A stretch of DNA of 64,000 bases, from positions 1 to 64,000 of the forward strand of contig NZ_BSTL01000028.1 of assembly GCF_030269485.1 (NCBI RefSeq), written 5' to 3'. Below the pieces are notes generated by a model. The model did no database searches and was not told where the DNA came from. It worked only from the letters and a program-made list of their open reading frames with translations. This DNA is from Actinoplanes sp. NBRC 103695. Lineage in GTDB: Bacteria > Actinomycetota > Actinomycetes > Mycobacteriales > Micromonosporaceae. A program made the position numbers and the translations under genes. Positions 55,545 through 62,884 of the stretch are shown piece by piece (position 1 is the first letter of the stretch; each line of letters starts with the position of its first letter).

Positions 55545-56501
55545 TCAGACGGCTCGGGCGATGCAGATGCGGGCGCTCAGGCGGGCGCCGGCCTCGTAGA
55601 ACATGTACTGCACGCCGCCGTCGGTGCCGAACGACGGCGCCGCCGCCCGCCCGTTGTCGGAGGCCACCGGCGTGTAGAAGACGCCGAGGTGGTTCTGCCG
55701 GTCGAACGCGGCGCCGACCTCGGTGATGCGCATCCTGCCGTCGTTGCCGTGATAGGCCACACAGGTCAGTCCGCCGCGCTTCACCAGGTGCGGGCCGGAG
55801 ATGTCGGTCAGGCCGTCCGGCTCCGGGTCGACCAGCGCCGCCGGGCTGAACTGCCACTGGTCCCAGCCGTTCGGCGACCACCCGTGGAACAGCCTCCGCT
55901 TGCCGGCGACCACGCCCATGAAGATCATCACGTAGCGGTTGCCGCGGCCCGGCAGGACATGCTCGAAGACCCGGGCGTACGAGGTCTCCGTCGTGCCCGG
56001 GACCAGGCGAGTGCTCAGGATCGGCGTCTCGTCGGTGAAGGTCACGCCGTCGGTGGAACGGGCGACCCTCGTCGTGGTGTTCTCGCCGTGGAAGTAGCAG
56101 AAGAACTGCCGGGTGGGCGCGTCCCAGATGACGTGCGGCGAGGACACGTGGCTCACGGTGGTGCTCGGCAGCACGTTGTCGATCAGCGGGTTCGCGGTGT
56201 GGTCGGTGAACGGCCCCTCGAGCGAGTCGGCGAAGGCCACGCAGATGCCGCCGGGCTTCTCATGCGGCGCGTAGTACAGGTGGTAGCGGGCGCGCGGGTT
56301 CGACAGCTTGTCGTAGACGCCGCGGATGCACGGGAAGATGAACTCCCCGGTCGGGTTGTAGCGCAACGGCATCCGCAGCGCGTCCCGCAGGTAGCGGTAG
56401 GTGGGCATGTTTCCGGGCAGCGCGGCCTGCGCGGCCCCGCCGGTGATCACGGCGGCGCCGGCCGAGGCGAGGCCGGCCGCCAGGAGGGAGCGTCGTCTCA
56501 T
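55545..56501 (-). CDS. Tat-exported beta-propeller glycosidase-like protein
   Basis: Secreted protein of 318 residues. The twin-arginine leader MRRRSLLAAGLASAGAAVITGGAAQA marks Tat export. The mature part has repeated short beta blades (YHLYYAPHEKPGGICVAFADSLEGPFTD; SSPHVIWDAPTRQFFCYFHG; YVMIFMGVVAGKRRLFHGWS), resembling five-bladed GH43/62/68-type enzymes. Catalytic acids cannot be assigned with confidence, so it may be a binding or inactive relative. ATG 56501. Likely acts on plant or own wall polysaccharide (inference). Confidence 0.75.
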   Translation of the reverse strand: MRRRSLLAAGLASAGAAVITGGAAQAALPGNMPTYRYLRDALRMPLRYNPTGEFIFPCIRGVYDKLSNPRARYHLYYAPHEKPGGICVAFADSLEGPFTDHTANPLIDNVLPSTTVSHVSSPHVIWDAPTRQFFCYFHGENTTTRVARSTDGVTFTDETPILSTRLVPGTTETSYARVFEHVLPGRGNRYVMIFMGVVAGKRRLFHGWSPNGWDQWQFSPAALVDPEPDGLTDISGPHLVKRGGLTCVAYHGNDGRMRITEVGAAFDRQNHLGVFYTPVASDNGRAAAPSFGTDGGVQYMFYEAGARLSARICIARAV

Positions 56502-56525
56502 GCGGGGACGGTAGGCGTTAATAAG

Positions 56526-56555
56526 TTGGTAATGATAGGGACTCATACGTATAAC
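56526..56555 (+). promoter_or_regulatory. Promoter with leaderless start for the nucleotidyltransferase
   Basis: TTGGTA (56526-56531), an 18-base spacer and TATAAC (56550-56555) in a locally AT-rich patch. The -10 hexamer ends 6 bases before GTG 56562, so transcription would start at the codon itself. Confidence 0.55.
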
Positions 56556-56561
56556 CGTGGG

Positions 56562-57236
56562 GTGACCCTGGCCCTGGCGACGTCGCTCGCCCACGCCTGC
56601 GCCGACGTGGTCGACGGGACGGTGATCCTGCACGGATCGCTCGCCCTCGGCGGCTACCGGCCCGGCCGCAGCGACATCGACCTGCTGCTCCTGACGCCCC
56701 GCGCCCTGACACCCCCGCAGGTGACCGCCTTGCGGGAGTTGGACGGCCCGCTGGACCTGCACGTGATCGCGGCCTCGGCGGCGGCCCACCCGACTCCCGC
56801 GCCTCCGGTGGAGCTCTACTCCGGGCACGGCGAGTTCACGGTCGGCGTGCCGTCGGACCCGGACGTGATCGCCGAGCTGTCGACGGCCCGGGCAACCGGC
56901 ATCTCCCTGATCGGCCCACCGCCGGCCTCCGTGATCGGCCCGGTGCCGGCCGCATGGGTGCGGGCGCGCGGCCGCCACTGGCTGACGGCTTGGCTGGGCC
57001 TCACCGACGACGCCGAGCACGCCACGTTCATGGTCCTCACGGCGTGCCGGATGTGGCGCTTCGCCGCGGAAGGCGTCCACTCCCCCAAGACCGAGGCGGC
57101 GCGGTGGGCCCTCACACAGGACCCGTCACTGTCCGCGATCCGCCAGGCGATCCTCGGGTACGAGACGGGCACGGTCACGCCCCTCGAGCCGGCCGGCATC
57201 GCCCGCGTGCTCGAGGCCGCGCTGCGCACCACCTAA
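56562..57236 (+). CDS. AadA-like nucleotidyltransferase
   Basis: Protein of 224 residues with the polymerase-beta-like motif LHGSLALGGYRPGRSDIDLLLL (GS...DID) and a C-terminal helical domain (TDDAEHATFMVLTACRMWRFAAEG, SPKTEAARWALTQ), like ANT(3'')-type aminoglycoside adenylyltransferases. It may modify an aminoglycoside or another acceptor; resistance is not shown. GTG 56562 fits both the family N-terminus and the promoter; ATG 56532 would place the -10 inside the gene. Confidence 0.82.
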   Translation: MTLALATSLAHACADVVDGTVILHGSLALGGYRPGRSDIDLLLLTPRALTPPQVTALRELDGPLDLHVIAASAAAHPTPAPPVELYSGHGEFTVGVPSDPDVIAELSTARATGISLIGPPPASVIGPVPAAWVRARGRHWLTAWLGLTDDAEHATFMVLTACRMWRFAAEGVHSPKTEAARWALTQDPSLSAIRQAILGYETGTVTPLEPAGIARVLEAALRTT

Positions 57237-57245
57237 GGTGGTCGG

Positions 57246-57593
57246 ATGGCGGGCGCGGACGACGTACGACGGCTGGCCCTGGGGCTGCCGGATGTCGTGG
57301 AGATGGACAGTGACGGATTCGACTTCCGGGTGCACAACCAGGGGTTCGTGTGGTCGTATCCGGAGCGGCTGCCCGGAAAGCCCCGGGTGATCCGGACCGA
57401 CGTGGCGGTGCTCTTCGTGGGGGACGAGGCCGAGAAACAGGCGCTGGTGCTGGGCGAACCGGAGCTGTTCTTCACCACGCCGGGCTACGACGGGCTGCCG
57501 CTGGTCATGGTGCGGCTGGCGGCGGTGGGCGTGGAACGGCTCCGGGAACTGGTCACCGACGCGTGGCGGATGCGGACCGGGGCGGAGGTGTGA
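57246..57593 (+). CDS. MmcQ/YjbR-family protein
   Basis: Small protein of 115 residues with the YjbR pattern: DDVRRLALGLPDVVEMD, FDFRVHNQGFVWSYPER, VLFVGDEAEKQALVLGEPELFFTTPGYDG and a helical end (LRELVTDAWRMRTG). These CyaY-like folds were called DNA-binding, but their role is undefined. It follows the nucleotidyltransferase by 9 bases and is probably co-transcribed with it. Confidence 0.88.
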   Translation: MAGADDVRRLALGLPDVVEMDSDGFDFRVHNQGFVWSYPERLPGKPRVIRTDVAVLFVGDEAEKQALVLGEPELFFTTPGYDGLPLVMVRLAAVGVERLRELVTDAWRMRTGAEV

Positions 57594-57626
57594 TCCCGCC
57601 CCGGTCCACATCCGGTCCAGGCTTTT

Positions 57627-58595
57627 CTAGGCGGCGCAGGCCAATGAGGGCCAGGTCCAGTTTCCGTTGTGCTGGATGGTGAACCCGAAGACGTTGCCGT
57701 TGCCGTTCGGGCGGGCCGTCATGACCAGGCCGGTGCTGTCGTAGGTGACCGCGGCGTTCCAGGTCGCCAGGACACGCTGCGGGGACTGCAGCGTCACCGT
57801 GACCGTCCAGTTGGTCGCGCCGGAGACGGTGACCTGGCCGTTGAAGCGGTCGTTCCACTTCTGACCCTCGGCGTACGTCGTGGTGCAGGTGCTGCCGCCG
57901 GGCGGCGGAGTGGAGCCGCCGTCCGGGGCCACGGCACGGCCGGTCGTCGGCGAGATCATGCCGGCGCACAGCCCGCGGCTGTTCAGACCCGCCGCGATCC
58001 GCGGGATCGCCGCGACGGTCGTCGCGTACTGGTCATGCATGAGGATCAGCTGGCCGTTGGTGAGCCGGCTCGCGGCCTGGACGATCTGGTCGGTGCTCGC
58101 ACCGTTCCAGTCCTGTGAGTCGACGTCCCAGGTGACGGTGCGCAGGCCCAGCGCGGAAGCGGCCGACTGGAGCGTCGCGTTGGTCTCGCCGTAGGGCGGG
58201 CGGAACAGGCGCGGGGTGCCGCCGCCGGCGTTCTGGATCGCCGACTGGGTGCGGGACAGCTCCGACGACATCTGCGACTGCGAGAGCGTCAGCATGTGCG
58301 GGTGGGTGTAGCTGTGGTTCGCGACCCACATCCCGGCGTTCACCTGGGCGGCGACCAGGCCGGGGTTGGCGGCGGCGTTCTGGCCGACGTTGAACATCGT
58401 CGCCCGCACGTTGTTGTTGCGCAGCGCCGTCAGCAGGGTGTTCGTGTTGCCGGGATTGGGGCCGTCGTCGTAGGTGAGACCGACGTAGCCGTTCTGACAG
58501 GTGGCGGCCGGGGCTGCTTGTGCGGCGGCCGGCGCCACGATCGCCAGGGCGGCGACGCTGAGGACGAGCGCGCCGGTGCGGAACGGTTTCGGCAT
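57627..58595 (-). CDS. Secreted NodB-type polysaccharide deacetylase with CBM2
   Basis: Extracellular esterase of 322 residues. A signal peptide (ALVLSVAALAIVAPAAAQA) is followed by a CE4 domain: LTYDDGPNPGNT (catalytic base and metal Asp), NHSYTHPHM (metal His pair), RLFRPPYGETN, DVDSQDWNG and LILMHDQ. A Gly/Pro/Ser linker leads to a CBM2 (CTTTYAEGQKWNDRFNGQVTV; TNWTVTV; ending NWTWPSLACAA). It removes acetyl groups from xylan or chitin. ATG 58595 has AAGGAG upstream. Possible operators with GGAA-S-TTCC symmetry lie upstream. Confidence 0.94.
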   Translation of the reverse strand: MPKPFRTGALVLSVAALAIVAPAAAQAAPAATCQNGYVGLTYDDGPNPGNTNTLLTALRNNNVRATMFNVGQNAAANPGLVAAQVNAGMWVANHSYTHPHMLTLSQSQMSSELSRTQSAIQNAGGGTPRLFRPPYGETNATLQSAASALGLRTVTWDVDSQDWNGASTDQIVQAASRLTNGQLILMHDQYATTVAAIPRIAAGLNSRGLCAGMISPTTGRAVAPDGGSTPPPGGSTCTTTYAEGQKWNDRFNGQVTVSGATNWTVTVTLQSPQRVLATWNAAVTYDSTGLVMTARPNGNGNVFGFTIQHNGNWTWPSLACAA

Positions 58596-58723
58596 TGCGG
58601 GGCTCCTTGTCGGGGAGATTCCGGGGGTACGCCGTTCGGGCGGCCGGTGGAACCGCCCGAGCGGCTCCCTCATCGTGGCGGGTTGTTCGATGAGCGTCAA
58701 TGCCTGAATTACCGACAATTTTC

Positions 58724-58804
58724 GGAAGTTCCATGGGCTCTCCGGCTGCTGTTGTGGAGGGAGCCGACTACGGCTGGGCGGGCCGACCGGCCGAAACTTC
58801 CGGG
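58724..58804. promoter_or_regulatory. GGAAGTTCC and CGAAACTTCCGGG sites upstream of the deacetylase gene
   Basis: GGAAGTTCC at 58724-58732 and CGAAACTTCCGGG at 58792-58804 approach the GAAA-S-TTTC dyads reported upstream of actinomycete polysaccharide-degradation genes (recalled, not checked). The region 58596-58879 holds no gene. Confidence 0.35.
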
Positions 58805-58879
58805 ACAACCCGGCGGCAGCGCGCGGAGAGCTTGGACCGCCCAGCCGGGCTCGATGACGGGACCGTGCTGTGCGCGTAC

Positions 58880-59443
58880 CTAAGAATGGTTGTGATTGAG
58901 GTGTGAGCGCTCGCCGGCGTGATCGAGGATGCAGAGGATCTCGGCCGGGCCCTCGGCGGCGCCGAACGCGTGCGGGACCATCGTGTCGAACTCGGCCGCC
59001 TCCCCCGCACGGACCACGATCGTGCGCTCGCCGAGGCGCAGCGTGAGGGCGCCGGACAGCACCGTGAACCAGTCGCGGCCCGGATGCACGCGCAGGTCGG
59101 CCGGGACCGGGCGGGTGACCCGCATCTTGGCCACCATCATCGGGGCACCCTCGCGCGACAGCAGCCAGGTGGTGGTGCCGCGGGCGTCGTTGTGGTGCGG
59201 GCGGATCACCACGTCCTCGTCGGAGCCGGACTCGACCAGCTGGTCCAGCGACGTGTCGAGCGCCCGGGCGATCGAGGCCAGCTGATCGAGCGCGATGCGG
59301 CGGTGACCGGTCTCGATGCGGCTCAGCGTGGACGGGCTCAGGTGACAGCGGGCGGCCAGCTCGTCCAGCGACCAGCCACGGGCGATGCGCAGCCCGCGGA
59401 TCCGCTGCCGGACCAGCTCCTCCAACTCGGCGTCTTGCTTCAT
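58880..59443 (-). CDS. XRE-cupin transcriptional regulator
   Basis: Regulator of 187 residues. N-terminal HTH IRGLRIARGWSLDELAARCHLSPSTLSRIETGHR; C-terminal cupin VHPGRDWFTVLSGALTLRLGERTIVVRAGEAAEF with the histidine of MVPHAFG. Such proteins sense small molecules through the cupin. ATG 59443 is shared with a dyad that overlaps its start. Divergent from a methyltransferase, its probable target. Confidence 0.92.
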   Translation of the reverse strand: MKQDAELEELVRQRIRGLRIARGWSLDELAARCHLSPSTLSRIETGHRRIALDQLASIARALDTSLDQLVESGSDEDVVIRPHHNDARGTTTWLLSREGAPMMVAKMRVTRPVPADLRVHPGRDWFTVLSGALTLRLGERTIVVRAGEAAEFDTMVPHAFGAAEGPAEILCILDHAGERSHLNHNHS

Positions 59444-59461
59444 ACGCAAGATGCTATGCGT
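59444..59461. promoter_or_regulatory. Operator-like dyad between XRE-cupin and methyltransferase genes
   Basis: ACGCA-N8-TGCGT at 59444-59461, directly upstream of the regulator start and 30 bases before the methyltransferase ATG. Confidence 0.5.
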
Positions 59462-59491
59462 TAGCCGCAACTGCTGGGTAGCGTTGCCGGC

Positions 59492-60283
59492 ATGGCTCAC
59501 ACCCACTTCGCCGAACTCCTCGACCTCGACGCCGAGGTCCTGTCCGACTACCACGCCACGGTCTTCGCGTGGGTGGGCGCGACGGCCCCCGACCGCCCGC
59601 ACGTCCTCGACCTGGGCGCCGGCACCGGCATCGGCTCCCTGTCCCTGGCCCGGGCCCTCCCCGGCGCCACGGTCACCGCCCTCGACGTCGACGAGGAGAT
59701 GCTCGGCCACCTCAGGCACAAGGCCGAGGCGGCCGGCCTCGCCGACCGGATCCGTACCGTGCGGGCCGACCTCGACCAGCCGTGGCCCGACCTGGGCGGC
59801 CCCGCCGATCTGATCTGGGCGTCGGCGTCCATGCACCACATGGCCGACCCCGGCGCGGCACTGTCCCGGGCGTACGCGGCGCTGCGGCCCGGCGGCGTTC
59901 TCGCGGTCACGGAACTGGACGCGTTCCCACTGTTCCTGCCCGCCACCGACCCCCACTCCGTCCTGGAACGGCGCGCCCACGAGGCGATGGCCGCCATGCG
60001 CGACGAGGCCGGCCTGCACATGCACGAGGATTGGGCGGCACGCCTGAAGGCGGCCGGCTTCGACCCGGTCGAGGAGCGCCGCTTCGACATCGCCCTGGAG
60101 CCTCCCCTGCCGGCGGCCGGCGGGCGTTACGCCCAGCTGTCCCTGGAGCGCATGAGCCACGGCCTCGCGGAGCGCCTGTCCCCCGCCGACGTGGCGTCAC
60201 TGGCGGCGGTCGCGGCGGCCGTCCCCCAGCGCGACGACCTCGTGGTCCGGGCGAAGCGCATGGTCTATCTGGCCCGCCGCTGA
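59492..60283 (+). CDS. Class I SAM-dependent methyltransferase
   Basis: Soluble enzyme of 263 residues. Motif I VLDLGAGTGIGSLSLAR, the acidic ribose ligand in VTALDVDEEM, motif II around DLIWASASMHHMADP and motif III LRPGGVLAVTELD. Acceptor unknown; the family resembles small-molecule methyltransferases. ATG 59492. Divergent from the XRE-cupin regulator and convergent with the DivIVA-like gene across a hairpin. Confidence 0.92.
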   Translation: MAHTHFAELLDLDAEVLSDYHATVFAWVGATAPDRPHVLDLGAGTGIGSLSLARALPGATVTALDVDEEMLGHLRHKAEAAGLADRIRTVRADLDQPWPDLGGPADLIWASASMHHMADPGAALSRAYAALRPGGVLAVTELDAFPLFLPATDPHSVLERRAHEAMAAMRDEAGLHMHEDWAARLKAAGFDPVEERRFDIALEPPLPAAGGRYAQLSLERMSHGLAERLSPADVASLAAVAAAVPQRDDLVVRAKRMVYLARR

Positions 60284-60296
60284 GTCCTGTCACGGA

Positions 60297-60329
60297 CTGA
60301 CACCTGTGCCGGCTCGCGCCCGGTGTCAG
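60297..60329. terminator. Hairpin between convergent genes
   Basis: CTGACACC (60297-60304) and GGTGTCAG (60322-60329), loop 17 nt. It covers the stop codon of the minus-strand DivIVA-like gene. Confidence 0.55.
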
Positions 60330-60973
60330 CCGGCTTCGGTGAGGAGTCGCAGGCGGAACTCGATCAGCTGGTCGACCTGGCGGCGGTCGTAGCCGCGCAA
60401 GGAGACCGGGAAGTCGGCGGTGACCAAGGCTTGGCGGGCCGCGGCTCGGGAGATTTCGCTCCCGGAAGCCAGCGCGTCATCGACCTGGGTGAAGAGTTTG
60501 TCCACCTCGGGCACCGCGTAGCCACGGAGAACGACGGTGAATTCGGGCGGGGCAGGGCGTGCCGCCGGCGAGAGAGGACGGTCACCGAACTGAGCGCCGC
60601 CACGCTGGTCGGGCTGGGCAGTGCCGGGTCGGTCGGGGCCGCTGCCGGATCGGCCGGGGTCGTCACCGCTGAAATGGTCGGAGTTGTCAGCGCTGGAGCG
60701 GTCGCCGGGGCCGGGGCGGTCGGAGCTGCCGGCGCCGGACTGGAGCTGGCTGCCGGCGGCTAGTCGGTCTCGGCGTTGGTTGAGGGCGCGGTCGACCTCG
60801 GCACGGTCGTAGCCGCGTAAGGAGACGCCTGGCTTTGCGCCGTTCAACGTTTGCAGGGCCGCCAGCCTGGCCGTCTCGCTGCCCGAGGCGAGCGCCTGGT
60901 CGGCCTGGGAGACGAGGCGGTCGACCTGCGTCCGGTCGTAGCCGCGCAGGACGACGGTGAAGGCATGGCTCAT
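60326..60973 (-). CDS. DivIVA-like repeat protein with four RGYDR modules
   Basis: Protein of 215 residues made of two paired modules joined by a disordered Gly/Ser/Asp/Pro linker (about 72-140). Each module contains a VxLRGYDRxQVD-type motif: VVLRGYDRTQVDRLVSQ, VSLRGYDRAEVDRAL, VVLRGYAVPEVDKLF and VSLRGYDRRQVDQLI, and two share ASGSE. The motif is that of the DivIVA N-terminal membrane-binding domain of actinobacteria. There is no long coiled coil, unlike true DivIVA. It could be a small polarity or septum-associated protein. Confidence 0.75.
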   Translation of the reverse strand: MSHAFTVVLRGYDRTQVDRLVSQADQALASGSETARLAALQTLNGAKPGVSLRGYDRAEVDRALNQRRDRLAAGSQLQSGAGSSDRPGPGDRSSADNSDHFSGDDPGRSGSGPDRPGTAQPDQRGGAQFGDRPLSPAARPAPPEFTVVLRGYAVPEVDKLFTQVDDALASGSEISRAAARQALVTADFPVSLRGYDRRQVDQLIEFRLRLLTEAG

Positions 60974-61425
60974 GAGCGGGAGCTTAAGCGCGACGGGCTG
61001 CCGGCAGGGGGCTCGGCGCGACCGAGGCGGGGCACGCGGGTAGGCCCGGCGTGACCGATCGGGCTGCGGTGGGCGGGCACGGCGGTGACCGGATGGGCTT
61101 CGCGGGTGCGGGACTGCGGGCGGGCCGGGCGGGCGTCGTGGGTGGGCCGGGGCTCTGGGGTGGGTGGCTGTGCGGGGCCGGCGACCGGCTCGCAGGGTGG
61201 GAAGCAGGGGCTCGCGGGTGGTCTGGCCGGAGCACCGGGAACAACCCGGGGCGCAGCGCGGAGCGTGCCCATCTTCGCAGGTCAGAGTGGGGGCGAGCAG
61301 GTGCTGTGGGCGTACGCGGGGAAGGGCTTTCGAAGATCTTGGGAGGGGGTTCCCGGTGACCGTCGGTGTCTGGTGCGATGCTGAGGAGGACGCCTACCAG
61401 CAGCGCAGCAGTGGGAGGACACGTG
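60974..61425. other. Intergenic region without a supported gene
   Basis: GC-rich spacer between divergent genes. Several open frames cross it on both strands, but none has a ribosome site or recognisable content, and GGGCGG-type runs dominate 61080-61200. It presumably carries both promoters. The mannitol dehydrogenase frame extends back to 61366, before its likely start. Confidence 0.5.
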
Positions 61426-62880
61426 ATGTCGCCGCTCACCCAACAGAATCTGACCGAACTGCCCAGTGAGGTGCCCGGGCCCGGGTATGACCGCAACGAG
61501 CTGCGGACCGGGATCGTGCATTTCGGGGTGGGTGGCTTCCACCGTGCCCACGAGGCGATGTATCTGGATCGGCTGATGAACGAGGGCAAAGCGCTGGACT
61601 GGGCCATCTGCGGGGTCGGGGTGATGCCTCAGGACCTGCAGATGCGGGACGTGCTCGATGCCCAGGACGGGCTCTACACGCTGGTCGTCAAGGCGCCGGA
61701 CGGGACTTTCGAGCCTCGGGTCGTCGGGTCGATCAAGGAATATCTGTTCGCGCCGGAGGACCCGGAGGCGGTCATCGCGAAGATGGTCTCCGACGACGTG
61801 CGGATCGTGTCGCTGACCGTGACCGAAGGTGGGTACAACATCAATGCGGTCACCGGCGAGTTCGTGACCGACAACCCGGACGTGCAGCACGATCTGCGGG
61901 CGGGGAATCTGCCGAAGACCACGTTCGGGCTGATCACCGAGGCGCTGGCTCGTCGTCGCGCGCAGGACAAGGCGCCGTTCACGATCATGAGCTGCGACAA
62001 CATCCAGGGGAACGGGCACGCCGCGCGGCGCAGCTTCGTCGCGTTCGCGAACCTGCGCGACCCGGAGCTGGGCACGTGGATCGAGGAGAACGTCGAGTTC
62101 CCGAACAGCATGGTGGACCGGATCACGCCGGTGACCACCGACCAGGACCGGGCGCTCGTGCGGGACCGGTGGGGCATCGACGACGGCTGGCCGGTGGTGT
62201 GCGAGCCGTTCACCCAGTGGGTGCTCGAGGACACGTTCAACCAGGGGCGGCCGCCGTTCGAGGACGCGGGCGTGCAGGTGGTCGAGGACGTCGAGCCGTA
62301 CGAGCTGATGAAGCTCCGCCTCCTCAACGCCAGCCACCAGGCGCTCTGCTACTTCGGGTACCTCGCCGGGTACCGCCTCGTGCACGACGTCGCGCAGGAG
62401 CCGCTCTTCGCCGACTTCCTGCTGGCCTACATGGAACGCGAGGCCTCCCCCACCCTGGAGCCGGTGCCGGGCATCGACCTCGACGCCTACCGTCACCAGC
62501 TGATCGAACGTTTCTCCAACGCCCAGGTCCGGGACACCGTGGCGCGGTTGTGCGCGGAGAGCTCGGACCGCATCCCCAAGTGGCTGCTCCCGGTGATCCG
62601 GCACAACCTGGAGAACGACGGGGAGATCCTGCGCGCCACCGCGGTCGTCGCGTCGTGGGCCCGGTACGCCGAGGGCCGGGACGAGGAGGGCCAGCCGATC
62701 GAGGTGGTCGACCGGCTGGCCCCTGAACTCAAGGAGAGGGCGCGCACGCGGACCTTCATCCAGAACCACGACCTCTTCGGCGACCTGGCGGACAACGAGC
62801 GCTTCGCCTCGACGTACGACTACGTGCTCGGGCTCCTTCATGAGAGGGGTTCCCGCAAGACGCTGAAGGAGCTCGAGTAG
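61426..62880 (+). CDS. Mannitol dehydrogenase family protein
   Basis: Long-chain polyol dehydrogenase of 484 residues, NAD-dependent. The N-terminal Rossmann domain reads GIVHFGVGGFHRAHEAMYLD, and the C-terminal domain carries the catalytic Lys/Asn/His in LMKLRLLNASHQALCYFGYL. Length fits D-mannitol or fructuronate-type enzymes (EC 1.1.1.67 class); exact polyol unknown. ATG 61426 has GGGAGGAC 7 bases upstream. Convergent with malate synthase with 4 bases between the stops. Confidence 0.93.
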   Translation: MSPLTQQNLTELPSEVPGPGYDRNELRTGIVHFGVGGFHRAHEAMYLDRLMNEGKALDWAICGVGVMPQDLQMRDVLDAQDGLYTLVVKAPDGTFEPRVVGSIKEYLFAPEDPEAVIAKMVSDDVRIVSLTVTEGGYNINAVTGEFVTDNPDVQHDLRAGNLPKTTFGLITEALARRRAQDKAPFTIMSCDNIQGNGHAARRSFVAFANLRDPELGTWIEENVEFPNSMVDRITPVTTDQDRALVRDRWGIDDGWPVVCEPFTQWVLEDTFNQGRPPFEDAGVQVVEDVEPYELMKLRLLNASHQALCYFGYLAGYRLVHDVAQEPLFADFLLAYMEREASPTLEPVPGIDLDAYRHQLIERFSNAQVRDTVARLCAESSDRIPKWLLPVIRHNLENDGEILRATAVVASWARYAEGRDEEGQPIEVVDRLAPELKERARTRTFIQNHDLFGDLADNERFASTYDYVLGLLHERGSRKTLKELE

Positions 62881-62884
62881 CGCA

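Noticed and set aside
55545..57080. 511-residue version of the beta-propeller protein
   Set aside because: The extra N-terminus is antisense of the nucleotidyltransferase; the Tat leader at 56501 is a proper start.
58880..60160. 426-residue version of the XRE-cupin regulator
   Set aside because: The extension is antisense of the methyltransferase; HTH proteins of this family start near ATG 59443.
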